This document shows, one piece after another, positions 1 through 10,003 of a stretch of DNA of 64,000 bases (the first letter of the stretch is position 1; each line of letters begins with the position of its first letter). The notes beneath the pieces were generated by a model that saw only the letters and a program-made list of their open reading frames with translations, was not told the DNA's origin and ran no database searches. The stretch is taken from assembly GCA_004026145.2 (NCBI GenBank), contig CP034991.1, positions 17,833,741-17,897,740 of the forward strand, in the 5' to 3' direction. Source of the DNA: Takifugu bimaculatus (Eukaryota > Chordata > Actinopteri > Tetraodontiformes > Tetraodontidae). The position numbers and the translations under genes were made by a program.

Positions 1-934
1 CCTGGCTGAGGACCAAGCAGTCTGCATCAATACATTTAGAATTGTTTTTTCTGTGCACTTTTTAGGCCGCTTCAACTCAAGTTTTCTAAAGTCTCCATCT
101 TGTTAAGATAAGTTATTTGTTTTGTGATTCGATATGGTTTGAAAATGCTTAAACTGTGTTAAATACTCACATTTCTGGGGAAAGTTTAAATAACCTGAGT
201 TCATCACAATAACCAATGAATAAAAAGCTCAATACATTTCAAAAATGTACACAATGTACTGTTTTTGTAGTTTTGTAAAATAAAACAAATACAATACAAA
301 AATAAACAACATTACAGAAAATATTGCACATTTCACATCTTCATACGACTAAAATGTGGAAATTACATTGGCCATTTCTGCAATTTTAGCAGAATGATGC
401 AGTTTGTATGTATTAATGTTGATTCTAAATTGAATCCCAGTAAATTTCACAACAAATTCTGCATTATTATACTTTACAAAGCATTTAGCCAGATGAATCT
501 TTGTGACCCCTTTATGATATTGATGGTAATCCAGACCAGATATTATCATCACTTGCTAAAGCAAATAATAAAATGCACAAAAATCCTCCTCTCTTCCTTT
601 TTAAAAAAGTTTTAAGTTGAGACCGAGACTCAAATGTGTTTTTGCTCATTTTGACTTTTTAATTGTGTTGTTGATGTTTTTCCACTCCAATAAAGTCCTG
701 GCGCAGCTGATGCCAAAGTGAAAGATCAGCATGGAAAAGCAATAAACTAATCAATAAAATAGCTGATTCCATCAACCTTTTACACGATATAAACATCTTT
801 GATAAGGCATTTCACGTGCTGTTAGTTTCAGTATTACACATGTACTTTGTAGTTAATATGTAATTTATAAAGCAAAGATTGCTGCGTCTCTTCCAAACAA
901 AATTGGTCCTCAGAGGGTCATGCATCGAGAAAAT
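1..934. repeat. Segmental duplication, copy A (3' flank of an unidentified gene)
   Basis: This block is nearly identical to 5071-5175 plus 7626-8480, where the paralogue is interrupted by a LINE. Both start with the same CCTGGCTGAGGACC sequence and end after CCAAACAAAATTGG. In the second copy the block follows directly on a terminal exon (4965-5030), so it probably derives from the 3' untranslated and downstream sequence of that gene. It is AT-rich. The short open frames inside it (for example 394-615 and its twin 7983-8195) look like chance frames kept by duplication. From about 935 to 1360 the sequence is the unique 5' flank of the first NEURL3-like gene. Confidence 0.8.
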
Positions 935-1276
935 GCAAATGCAGACGGACTGACATGTTAAACGGTGTCTCAAATTTACAAAAGGGAAGAACTACAAGCT
1001 GAAAAATTATAATAAACCCCGAAATGTGAACGTACGAGCCACCGCCGCCAACAGAGGGCGCTGTAATTCCCCTGCAACACCAGCGAGCGTGCGCGCTTCC
1101 TTCACGTCTTAATTATGGTGTAGGCTCGAAAAATGATTCGTGGAATTCGTGGTTTCATTGGCTGCGCACATGTAATAGTTTTGTCTTTTATTTATTTCAA
1201 ACAAACGTAAAGCGAAATTGATCTGCTCTGGATGTCGAGGCGTTAAAAAAGCTAAACGAAGAAATGGGAGCGAGAA

Positions 1277-1286
1277 GAAAGAGAAA
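1277..1286 (+). promoter_or_regulatory. ISRE-like GAAANNGAAA motif upstream of NEURL3-like copy 1
   Basis: The sequence GAAAGAGAAA fits the interferon-stimulated response element / IRF consensus GAAANNGAAA. It lies about 270 bp upstream of the TATA-like box of copy 1. The tandem copies 2 to 6 lack this flank because their duplication unit is cut at the sequence matching position ~1370, and the flank of copy 7 has diverged here. Such a short motif in a purine-rich stretch can occur by chance. Confidence 0.3.
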
Positions 1287-1540
1287 GTGAGTGAGCCATG
1301 GAAATATAAAAACGGGGATTAAACGCCACAGAGGATGATCTTCAACAGAACACGGGGGAATCCACGTGTCTAAACATGTTTATAGCCTTCATGGTCCGGA
1401 CCTCATGATTGCGTTTTATTACCGCCACAATACGATTTAAAAGAAATCACACACAGGACAGTAAAGTCCCAGCACTTCAGGTACTTTTCCAAAGTTAGAC
1501 TCAGCCCTCGGTCCCTCCCATCCAGTGTTTGTGTTGGTGG

Positions 1541-1600
1541 AGCACGTGCGCCTGTCTTAAATAGCGCCTCCACTCCCTCTTCATCACAACTATCAACAGA
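1541..1600 (+). promoter_or_regulatory. Core promoter of NEURL3-like copy 1
   Basis: A canonical E-box CACGTG (1543-1548) is followed by a TATA-like TTAAATA (1557-1563), about 76 bp before the start codon. Transcription would begin near 1590, giving a leader of about 50 nt. The same arrangement is kept in all six minus-strand copies (for example CACGTG at 11940-11945), so each copy carries its own complete core promoter. Confidence 0.55.
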
Positions 1601-1638
1601 TCATCTACAAACAGATCATCAGCAGCAACGTCCTCAGG

Positions 1639-3481
1639 ATGACGAAGGATCCCGACGCACATTATTCTGGTGAGACTTGAATCTCGGGAGCTTCAGCTGG
1701 AATCTCATCGACACTCGCTGCTTTGCATGTTTGTGGCTGGTTTTTAAGCACAGAACAGGAACGTCCTGGGACTTTCAGCCACATGGTTGTGGTGCTGATG
1801 GGCTCACTCACATTACTGTTGGTGTTCTACGAAGGTCGATCTTGTTTGAAATAGCATTAAGATTTCCTTTATACTCTTAAAAACTGTAAAAAGAAGATCG
1901 GCAGGTTGGCTCTTATCTTTATGAGCACCATTCAATCAGAGAGAAAAAGAGGAAGCAACTGTGGGACTAGTTAGTTTGGGAATAAATGGTGCCAAGTGTT
2001 CAACAGCTTCCAGTTCAAATAACTAGAAGAAGTGAATTAATTTAACGAGGTGAAACTGAGGCTGCAGGTGCTGAATGATGTGTGTAAGTGTTCCCATCAA
2101 ACCTCTAACTGGGTCATCTGACACATCAATAGTTACCATATTTCTTCTGTCGACACCTTAGGGCCGTCGAGCAGTAAAGGGTTATTACTGGTTGTTATCA
2201 GTTGTGGTGAATCAAAATGAAAGTAAAAGTCTGCAGCTTCTGGTAAGACTGTTTGGTTCTGAGAATCTGCTTCCACAGCATTTTAACGAAGCAGCATCAC
2301 AGATGCGGATGGGCCCATTTTTGAACAACAAATCTTTGTGTTTTTAGAGAGAAAAGCAGCGTTTGTTGATGGCAGCAGATTTTTAAGTGGGTTTGTGCCG
2401 TTGCAGGTGTGGAGTCGATGCTGTCCCACCGCTGTGGTGGTTCCTGCCTCGGCCCTCTGACCTTCCACTGTCAGGTCTTTGGAGACAAGGTCAGCCTGAG
2501 TCAGGGCGGTCGGCTCGCCAGGAGGGGCGGATCAACCTTCAAAAACGGCCTGGTGTTCAGCAGCCGCCCGCTGGGGATCCAGGAGAAGATCCATCTGAAG
2601 GTGGTGACGACTACAACGGGCTGGCACGGCGCCCTGCGCCTGGGCTTCACCAACGTGCACCCTGCAGCCAGAGGGCTGCCCCTCCCCCCCATGGCCATAC
2701 CCGACCTCACCCAGAAACCGGGCCACTGGGCGGTGCATGTGCATGAATCCTGCTGCACGGTCGGTTCAGAGCTGAAGTTCTGGGTATCTTCTGGAGGAAA
2801 GGTGTATATGCGCGTCAACAACAGCAACAGAGATGAGGAGATTCTCAGCGGAGTCGATGTCAGCAGGCCGCTGTGGGCCATGATTGACATCTATGGACAA
2901 ACAAGCTGCATTTACCTCCAAGGTGAGTTCACAACTGGCCCAGAACAACCTTGTTGCTGCTGCTGCAGCCTGTTTTTCTTGTTCTTGTTTCAAGGTATTT
3001 GCAGGATGTTTCTCTGTTAGAGTAGACCAGCCTGTTTAATGTCTCTGCTCTTCCACACAGGCTCAGAAAAACGAGGAAGGTTCCGTACGAAGCGATCCTG
3101 TCCTGCGCCTCAACACATCATCCTACCTGATATTGGCCGCAGCAGCGTGACCCCTGACAGGACCAGTTGTGAGGACACGTCCTGTCATCACAGAAAGCTC
3201 CCAGCAGGTAAGTCCAAACATCCAAATGTGGCTTCTGTCGTTCCCGGAGAAGCGACGGTGCTGTCCTGCGACAACGCGGCTCTGATGTCAACCTTGTGAA
3301 CGCTCTTTTGTTGACAGATAACGAGGGGACAGACTGTGTGGTGTGCATGGCAAGAGAGGCCACCAACACTTTGACTTGTGGTCATCGGTGTCTCTGTCAG
3401 AGCTGCACCGGCAGAATCATCCTGGAGTTTGGCAACTGCCCGCTGTGTCGACACCAGATCGGAGCTCCACTGAGGACGTGA
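1639..3481 (+). CDS. neurl3-like: NEURL3-like E3 ubiquitin ligase, copy 1 (intact, 4 exons)
   Basis: Coding exons are 1639-1669, 2407-2922, 3061-3207 and 3318-3481. All introns are GT-AG and in phase 1, and the product is 285 aa. Residues about 12-182 form one Neuralized homology repeat (GWHGALRLGFT and PLWAMIDIYGQT blocks). Residues 238-275 form a C3HC4 RING (CVVC, TCGH, CLCQSC, CPLC). One NHR plus one RING, and the short length, match vertebrate NEURL3 (human about 262 aa) rather than NEURL1, which has two NHRs. The family acts as RING E3 ligases, with the NHR binding substrate; mammalian NEURL3 is inducible by inflammatory stimuli. The start was chosen because the short first exon lies just below a TATA-like box and has a good donor. 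This is the only + strand copy. Its RING reads MAREATNT where the others have MEREATNT. It converges tail-to-tail on the array. Confidence 0.88.
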
Positions 3482-3511
3482 TGACGAAGCTGTGAAGCTG
3501 CTCAGAGACTC

Positions 3512-3611
3512 TAAATGTACAGTTCCTCAATATGTATAGTTCCTCTAAATGTATAGTTCCTCAATATGTATAGTTCCTCTAAATGTATAGTTCATCTATA
3601 TGTATAGTTAA
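3512..3611 (+). repeat. 3' UTR minisatellite of the NEURL3-like genes
   Basis: About six imperfect 16-18 bp repeats with core TGTATAGTTCCTC follow the stop codon. The same array, in reverse complement, follows every minus-strand copy (for example 9893-9975, 13193-13270, 16493-16570), with different repeat numbers and small substitutions between copies. Confidence 0.75.
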
Positions 3612-3739
3612 TGTAAAAAGCAAGATTTTATCCAGAGCTGTGAAACCTTTAAGACTGAGCTTCAGTGAAGACTTGGTGTAAAGAAGAAGAAACTCTAATA
3701 TGTTAATATATTAACATGGTTCAATGTAACTATGTTGTA

Positions 3740-3745
3740 AATAAA
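3740..3745 (+). terminator. Polyadenylation signal AATAAA of NEURL3-like copy 1
   Basis: AATAAA lies 259 bp after the stop codon. The reverse complement is kept at the equivalent place in each minus-strand copy. Confidence 0.5.
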
Positions 3746-3849
3746 TACACATGTTCTATTAAAAGACAAACAAACAACATGATTAAGTATTTTATTTCAA
3801 GTGACTCCATATAAAAGTATCACAGAACCCCTTTCTGGACCAACTCTGA

Positions 3850-4190
3850 TTCAGAACTTGAAGACGTAATGAGCTTCTTCCCTGATAAAGTTCTAGCTAT
3901 CAGAGAAAAAGCTAATCAGGCCATCAGGTTATGGACCCCGGTCCTACAAGGTGGCAGTGGTTAAACCCTTGCTGAAAAAACCATCACTGGATCCTGACGT
4001 ATTAGCAAATTATAGGCCGATATCCAACCGTCCTTTGATCTCTAAAGTTCTTGAGAAGGTGGTGGTGACTCAGTTACTGGAGCACCTGCAGAGGAACAGC
4101 CTGTTTGAGATGTTTCAGTCAGGCGTTAGAGCTCATCACAGCACAGGAACAGCACTTACAAAGTTACTAATGATCTTCTCATAGCTTCAG
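3850..4190 (+). mobile_element. L2-type LINE reverse-transcriptase fragment
   Basis: The frame at 3951-4184 reads LLKKPSLDPDVLANYRPISN, then a KVLEKVV block and a FQSGVRAHHSTGTAL block. These are the conserved fingers/palm motifs (LANYRPIS, FQSGFR-HST) of fish L2/CR1-group reverse transcriptases. Only about 340 bp remains, without endonuclease, catalytic DD or 3' tail, so it is a dead fragment. It begins exactly where the homology between the 3' flank of copy 1 and the array units stops. Confidence 0.8.
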
Positions 4191-4193
4191 ATC

Positions 4194-4580
4194 ATGGAAG
4201 CTCCTCTCCTCTCCTCTCCTCTCCTCTCCTCTCCTCTCCTCTCCTCTCCTCCTCTCCTCTCTTCCTCTCCTCTCCTCTCCCTCTCCTCTCCTTCCCCCCC
4301 CTCTCCTCTCCTCTCCCTCCCGCTCTCTCCTCCCCTCCCCCATCCTCTCCTCTGTCCCCCCTGTCCCCTCGCTCGCTCTCTCCGGCCCCCTCCCTCTTCC
4401 TCCCTCCTCCTACATCCTCTCCGGTCCTCTCCTCTCCTCTCCTCTCCTCATCCCTCCCCCCCCCGGCCCCTCCCCTCCCTCTTCCCCTCTCCTCCCTCTC
4501 CTCTCCCCTCTCCTCTCCCTCCCTCCATCTACCTCTCCTCTCCCCTCACCTCATAAGGCCTCGCCTCTCCTCTCCTCTCC
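4194..4580. repeat. Pyrimidine tract (CTCCT/CCTCT)n
   Basis: About 390 bp of almost pure C/T on the + strand, regular (CTCCT)n at the left end and degenerate further right. Its open frame encodes only a low-complexity S/L/P string and is not a gene. Long polypurine-polypyrimidine DNA of this kind can form triplex (H-DNA). Confidence 0.9.
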
Positions 4581-4788
4581 AAAGTGAAAGAAAGCAGAAA
4601 CACAATAAAAAACCTAATAAAAGCATTTACTCAATCGTCATTTTGAGAGTTAAGCTGCAATGAACAGCCAGTTTCATAGTTACAGGTTTACTGTGTAATC
4701 AACATTTGTTTTATGAGTTTATGGTTTTGTTTCAAGAGAGTCCTGGATGACAGCGGCTGCTAACATCGATCCAGGGCTCCAGATCAGA
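4571..4788. repeat. Duplicated segment D, left copy
   Basis: Matches 8518-8747 at high identity, from the GAAACACAATAAAAAACC region through GTCCTGGATGACAGCGGCTG and GGGCTCCAGATCAG. The left copy runs into the intron before the orphan terminal exon. The right copy runs into the first tandem unit of the array. This shows that the region was rearranged together with the NEURL3-like genes. Confidence 0.75.
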
Positions 4789-4964
4789 ATAGAAGTTAAT
4801 CTATTCCAGGTTGCCTTTGAAACTGTTAATCCACCATAAAACACACAAAGGTGTTGTGTTGGGAAACACAAATATTTATTTGAATTTACAGAATTCACAG
4901 AAATCAATCAAATTCAGACATTTTGTTAGCAGTATAGTCAACTTTCTTTCCTCTCTTTCCACAG

Positions 4965-5030
4965 GTGTTTTTCTCCATCGACCCTGAGAAGAAGAGAAAG
5001 GTGGAGAAGTCAAACATCCCAGAATCCTGA
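4965..5030 (+). pseudogene. Orphan terminal exon of an unidentified gene
   Basis: A strong acceptor (CTCTCTTTCCACAG) precedes a 66-nt open stretch that ends in TGA and reads VFFSIDPEKKRKVEKSNIPE plus S. The peptide looks like a natural basic C-terminus, but I do not recognise the gene and see no upstream exon in this window. The following sequence is the duplicated block also found at position 1. It may be a fragment left by duplication, or the real last exon of a gene whose other exons lie elsewhere. Confidence 0.35.
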
Positions 5031-5070
5031 TGTTGATTCAGGAGCGTTCAGACCACGAGTGGCGGGGTGC

Positions 5071-8000
5071 CTGGCTGAGGACCAAGCAGTCTGCATCAAT
5101 ACATTTGGAATTGTTTTTTCTGTGCACTTTTTAGGCCGCTTCAACTCAAGTTCACTTCAAGCCTCCATCTTGTTACGACCTGGTTTATCTGTCCCCTGCA
5201 TACATACCTATGGTGAATAAACAACCACCCACCAAGAGGTATGTAAGGAGCTGGTCTGAGGAGACCAGCATGGCTCTGAGGGACTGCTTCGACACCACAG
5301 ACTGGGATGTGTTATGTGAACCTCACGGGGAGGACATCGACGGCCTGACAACCTGCATCACGGACTACATCAACTTCTGTGTGGAAAATATCGTGCCTAC
5401 CAGGAAGGTTCGGTGTTTCCTCAACAACAAACCCTGGGTGACCCCTGATCTAATAGCCCTGCTGAATGAGAAGAAGAGGGTTTTTAGATCTGGGGACAAG
5501 GAGGAGCTGAGGAGAGTCCAGAAGGAGCTGAGAAGGAGGATAAGGAGAGGCAAGGACAGCTACAGGAGGAAGCTGAAGGAGCGCGTCAAGGGGAGCAACA
5601 CCAGGGAAGTCTGGAGAGGCCTAAAAACCATCTGGGGCCACACAAAGGACAGCGGGAGGGGCCCTGAATCTGGGGCCTGGACTGGGCAAACGAGTTGAAT
5701 TCCTTTTTCAACAGATTTGACTGTGCTGCCCCTGCCTCTCCCACTCATCAAAGCCCAGACCTGACTGTGCTGTCACATCACCATCCCCCCTCTCCCCCCG
5801 TAACACCTCCGGCACCGGCAGCTCTCTCCTCACACCACGCCACCTCCCTCCACCCCCTGCCAGATCGACCCTCACAGTCCAACCCCCATCCTCACCCACC
5901 AGGAGTCACAGCTCGCCTCTCCATTATAGCTGATCAGGTGAGGAAGGAGCTGAGGAGGACCAAGACAAGGAAAGCTGCTGGCCCTGATGGCATCAACTCC
6001 AGACTACTCAAGGACTGTGCAGATCAGCTCTGTGGAGTACTCCTGCACATCTTCAACCTAAGCCTCAGTCTGGAGAGAGTTCCACTACTGTGGAAAACAT
6101 CATGTGTGGTTCCGGTTCCTAAGACTGCGCACGCCAGGGAGCCCAACCACTTCAGGCCAGTGGCTTTAACCTCTCACCTGATGAAGACCATGGAGAGGAT
6201 CGTTCTCACCCACCTCCGACAGCTGGTGGACAGCAAGACGGACCCTCTACAGTTTGCATATCGACCGGGCATTGGTGTGGATGACGCTGTCATCTACCTG
6301 CTGCACCGGTCACTCTCACACCTAGAGGGCACCGGGAGCACTGTGAGAGTCATGTTCTTTGACTTCTCCAATGCCTTCAACACAATCCAGCCATCATTGC
6401 TGAGAGGGAAGATGGAGGGAGCCGGAGTCGACTGTCACCTGGCTGCCTGGACCACCGACTACCTCGCCAACAGACTTCAGTACGTGAGGCTCCGTGACTG
6501 TGAGTCCGACGTGGTAGTCTGCAGCACGGGGGCACCGCAGGGTACAGTTCTCTCTCCCTTCCTCTTCACTCTCTACACATCGGACTTCAGCCACAACTCG
6601 GACGGCTGCCACCTCCAGAAGTTCTCCGACGATACAGCCATCGTTGGACGTGTGTCTGAGGGGAATGAACTGGAGTACAGGGAGGTCATCACCAACTTTG
6701 TCGCCTGGTGTGAACTGAACCATCTGCGCATCAACACCAGCAAGACAAAGGAGGTGGTGATCGACTTCAGCAGGAAGGCTCCTCACACTGCATCCGTGAA
6801 CATCCAGGGTTTGGACATTGAGATCGTGGAGGAGTACAAATGCCTGGGTGTTCACCTCAACAATAAACTGGATTGGACTCATAACACAGACGCCCTGTAC
6901 AAGAAGGGCCAAAGTCGTCTTCATCTGTTGAGGAGACTGAGGTCCTTTGGAGTGTGCAGGTCACTGCTTAGGACTTTTTATGACTCTGTGGTGGCATCGG
7001 TGATCTTCTACGCTGTGGTCTGCTGGAGCTGTGGGAGCTCAGAGAGGGACAGGAAGAGACTCAACAAGCTGGTCAGACGGGCTGGCTCAGTCCTGGACTG
7101 TTCTCTGGACTCCATTGAGGAGGTGGGTGAGAGGAGGATGTTAGCCAAGCTGACATCAATTATGGACACCCCCTCTCACCCCCTACAGAGACTGTGGGGG
7201 CCTTAAGCAGCAACTTCAGCAGCAGACTGTTACACCCACGGTGTAAAAGGGAACGTTACCGCAGGTCATTCATCCCAACTGCCGTAAGACTGTTCAACAT
7301 GCACAACACTTAATTGTAGCACCAATAACCCAGGGTTGGCATATTTGCACTAACTAATCATCCTACCTCTGGAATGTCTGATTTGCACATCTTATTTACA
7401 CCTTCATTTTTCTTCACACTGTCCAACACTCCTCCTGTACATAATTTTTAATTTCTGTATATACTGTATAATGTACATAGTAATGTACATAATATAACAG
7501 TCTTTTTATTTTTATTTTTTTATTTTAGTACTTTTCTGTATTGTACACCACGGGCTACGGCTGTAACGTGTAATTTCCCCGATGTGGGATCAATAAAGTT
7601 TTTTATCCTTATCCTTATCCTTATCCTTGTTAAGATAAGTTATTTGTTTTGTGATTCGATACAGTTGAGTTGAGGCGGCTGTTGCTGTTTGGTTGAAAAT
7701 GCTTAAACTGTGTTAAATACTCACATTTCTGGGGAAAGTTTAAATAATCTGAGTTCATCACAATAAGCAATTAATAAAAAGCTGAATGCGTTTTAAAAAT
7801 GCACACAACGTCCTGTTTCACAGAAAAATGATGCAGCTGTGGTTACCAGAATTTTGTAGTTTTGTAAAATAAAACAAATACAATACAAAAGTAAACAACA
7901 TTACAGAAAATATTGCACATTTTACATTTTCATACGACTAAAATGTGTAAATTATATTGGCCATTTCTGCAATTTTAGCAGAATGATGCAATTTGTATGT

Positions 8001-8480
8001 ATTAATGTTGATTCTAAATTGAATCCCAGTAAATTTCACAACAAATTCTGCATTATTATACTTTACAAAGCATTTAGCCAGATGAATCTTTGTGACCCCT
8101 TTATGATATTGATGGTAATCCAGACCAGATATTATTATCATTTGCTAAAGCAAATAATAAAATGTACAAAAATCCTCCTCTCTTCCTTCTTTTAAGGAAG
8201 AGACTCATATGTGTTTTTGCTCACAATGACATTTTGACTTTTGAATTGTGTTGTTGATGTTTTTCCACTCCAATAAAGTCCATGGCGCAGCTGATGCCAA
8301 AGTGAAAGATAAGCATAGAAAAACAATAAAATAATCAGTAATAGCTGACTCCAAGTTTCCACAGGATGTAAACATCTTTGATAAGGCATTTCATGTGCTG
8401 TTAGTTTCAGTATTACACATGTACTTTGTAGTTAATATTTAATTTATAAAGCAAAGATTGCTGCGTCTCTTCCAAACAAA
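5071..8480. repeat. Segmental duplication, copy B (interrupted by a LINE)
   Basis: 5071-5175 and 7626-8480 together reproduce 1-934 almost base for base. The break holds an L2 LINE flanked by the 7-bp repeat CTTGTTA. In copy A the same site reads CCATCTTGTTAAGATAAG without interruption, so copy A is the empty site and the LINE inserted after the duplication. Copy B also carries a short extra stretch near 7660-7695 and 7805-7850 that copy A lacks. Confidence 0.85.
5176..7625 (+). mobile_element. L2/Maui-like LINE, 5'-truncated, with TSD and CCTTAT tail
   Basis: The element starts inside the linker between endonuclease and reverse transcriptase (LVYLSPAYIPMVNK block), so the endonuclease is missing. 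The open frame from 5177 stops at 5698. The RT frame continues 5695-7206 after a one-base frameshift near 5660-5690. RT motifs include the fingers block KAAGPDGINS, RPVALTSHLMK, FFDFSNAFNTI, STGAPQGTVLSP and KFSDDTAIVG (catalytic DD present). A second frameshift near 7200 moves the C-terminus (HPRCKRERYRRSFIP) to another frame ending at 7313. The 3' end has the TGTGGGATCAATAAAGT signature and (CCTTAT)n typical of fish L2. The target duplication is CTTGTTA (5169-5175 and 7626-7632). It cannot move by itself. Confidence 0.92.
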
Positions 8481-8517
8481 ATTGGAGAAAATGCAAATTT
8501 CACTCTCTTTCCCTCCC

Positions 8518-8747
8518 CTCTCCTCTGAAAGAAAAGCGGAAACACAATAAAAAAACCTAATAAAAGCGTTTACTCAATCCTCAAGATAAAGCTGGTCATT
8601 ATGAGAGTTAAGATGCAACGAACAGCTAGTTTCATCATTACAGGTTTACTGTGTAATCAACATTTGTTATATGAGTTTATGGGTTTGTTTCAATAGAGTC
8701 CTGGATGACAGCGGCTGCTAACATCGACCCCAGGGCTCCAGATCAGA
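8518..8747. repeat. Duplicated segment D, right copy
   Basis: The paralogue of 4571-4788, with a few small indels (for example an extra AAGATAAAGCTG near 8583). It abuts about 80 bp of sequence that leads directly into the first tandem unit of the NEURL3-like array. Confidence 0.75.
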
Positions 8748-8938
8748 GCCCAGGGGCTGCAGAGCCCTCCCTGAACTGCCCTGAAGAGAGTCATCACAGG
8801 ACTTTGACACAGCCTGACAGCAGATGATGCTGGAGCCTCAGTGGCTGCTGAACATTGAACATCTGTGCTGACTTTGAGCTTCCCTCACCTGAGACAGGCT
8901 CACCACGACCACCAGCCCATAACAGCAATGGTCTATTG

Positions 8939-8963
8939 CCCCCCCCCCCACACACACACACAC
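8939..8963. repeat. Poly-C plus (CA)n tract in the array spacer
   Basis: A run of C followed by CA dinucleotides lies in every unit spacer, near 8939, 12234, 15530, 18825, 22106 and 25397. Poly-C length varies strongly: about 11, 14, 30, 13, 19 and 15. The run near 15530 is the longest. The tract is a good length marker for telling the units apart but is prone to sequencing error. Confidence 0.85.
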
Positions 8964-9301
8964 CTTCATAATAGTGGTAATCGCCTCAGATCGTACAGAT
9001 GGAGAGATTAAAGTTGTTTTCTACATGTGTTTTGGACGGCACGTGTCAGTCTCCAGAACTCTCTGAATTCTCTGTATCCACCACACCCAAAATGATATGG
9101 AGCAAGACGGACCGACTGTTTTTAGGCTCTTTAGACTCTGCTGAAGCTGAAGGAAGCTTTAAGGAAGCGCCTCATGTTGTGAAACCTGTTTGTCATGTTT
9201 ATCTCTCGTTACGGGCTATTTTACACAGGCTATTTCACCTTCAGAACTCTTTCTTATATTGTCTGTGAAGGTTCTCAGTCATCCAGGTGATGGTGGTTCT
9301 G

Positions 9302-9585
9302 GTAGCTGAATGTAGCAGCTGGACTGTTGGAGTTTCTTGAAGACGTTTCACCTCTCATCCACGAGGCTTCACAAGTGGCTGCTAACGAACCCCATTGAGT
9401 CAGTGGAAGTTTCAACCAGCTGCATAATGAGGGCTGGAGCAGCCAACAACCAGGCCCCGACTGTTAATGGCCCATGAAGAGTATCTGGAACTCCCCAACA
9501 GTCAGAACTGAAGAAGCTTCATGGATGAGAGGTGAAAGGTCTTCAAGAAACTCCAATAGTCCAGTTGCTGTGATTCAACTACCAG
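9302..9585. mobile_element. Palindromic MITE-like repeat, present in all six units
   Basis: Two arms of about 70 bp face each other. The left arm reads GGAGTTTCTTGAAGACGTTT and continues CACCTCTCATCCACGAGGCTTC. The right arm carries its imperfect reverse complement (GATGAGAGGTGAAAGGTCTT, CAAGAAACTCCAA). About 140 bp separates the arms. Equivalent copies lie at about 12598-12884, 15901-16181, 19180-19460, 22469-22749 and 25761-26043. The arm sequence resembles a dispersed repeat I recall from many fish genomes. It was carried along by the tandem duplication rather than inserted six times. No target duplication was established. Confidence 0.65.
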
Positions 9586-10003
9586 AATGACTTTCTTATA
9601 TTGTAGTTACAGATTAATGTTTCACCTGAAGGCATCACAAAGTTTTGGTCCAGAAAGTGGTTCTGTGTGACACTTTTATATGAAGGAGTCACTTATCACA
9701 TGAAATAAAATTCTCAATCATGTTGTTTGTTTGTCTTTTAATGGAACATATGTGTATTTATTTACAACATGGTTACATTGAACCATGTTAATATATTAAC
9801 ATATTAGAGTTTCTTCATCTTTACACCAAGTCTTCACTGAAGCTCAGTCTTAAAGGTTTCACAGCTCTGGATAAAATCTTGCTTTTTACATTAACTATAC
9901 ATTTAGAGGAACTATACATTCAGAGGGACTATACATTTAGAGGAACTATACATATTGAGGAACTGTACATTTAGAGTCTCTGAGCAGCTTCACAGCTTCG
10001 TCA

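Noticed and set aside
2387..2746. 119-codon frame overlapping NHR exon 2 in another phase
   Set aside because: It is out of phase with the exon 1 donor and the NHR homology. The 211-codon version in copy 2 only arises from the two frameshifts there.
4194..4556. Serine/proline/leucine-rich 120-codon frame
   Set aside because: Generated by the (CTCCT)n pyrimidine tract. No conserved sequence.
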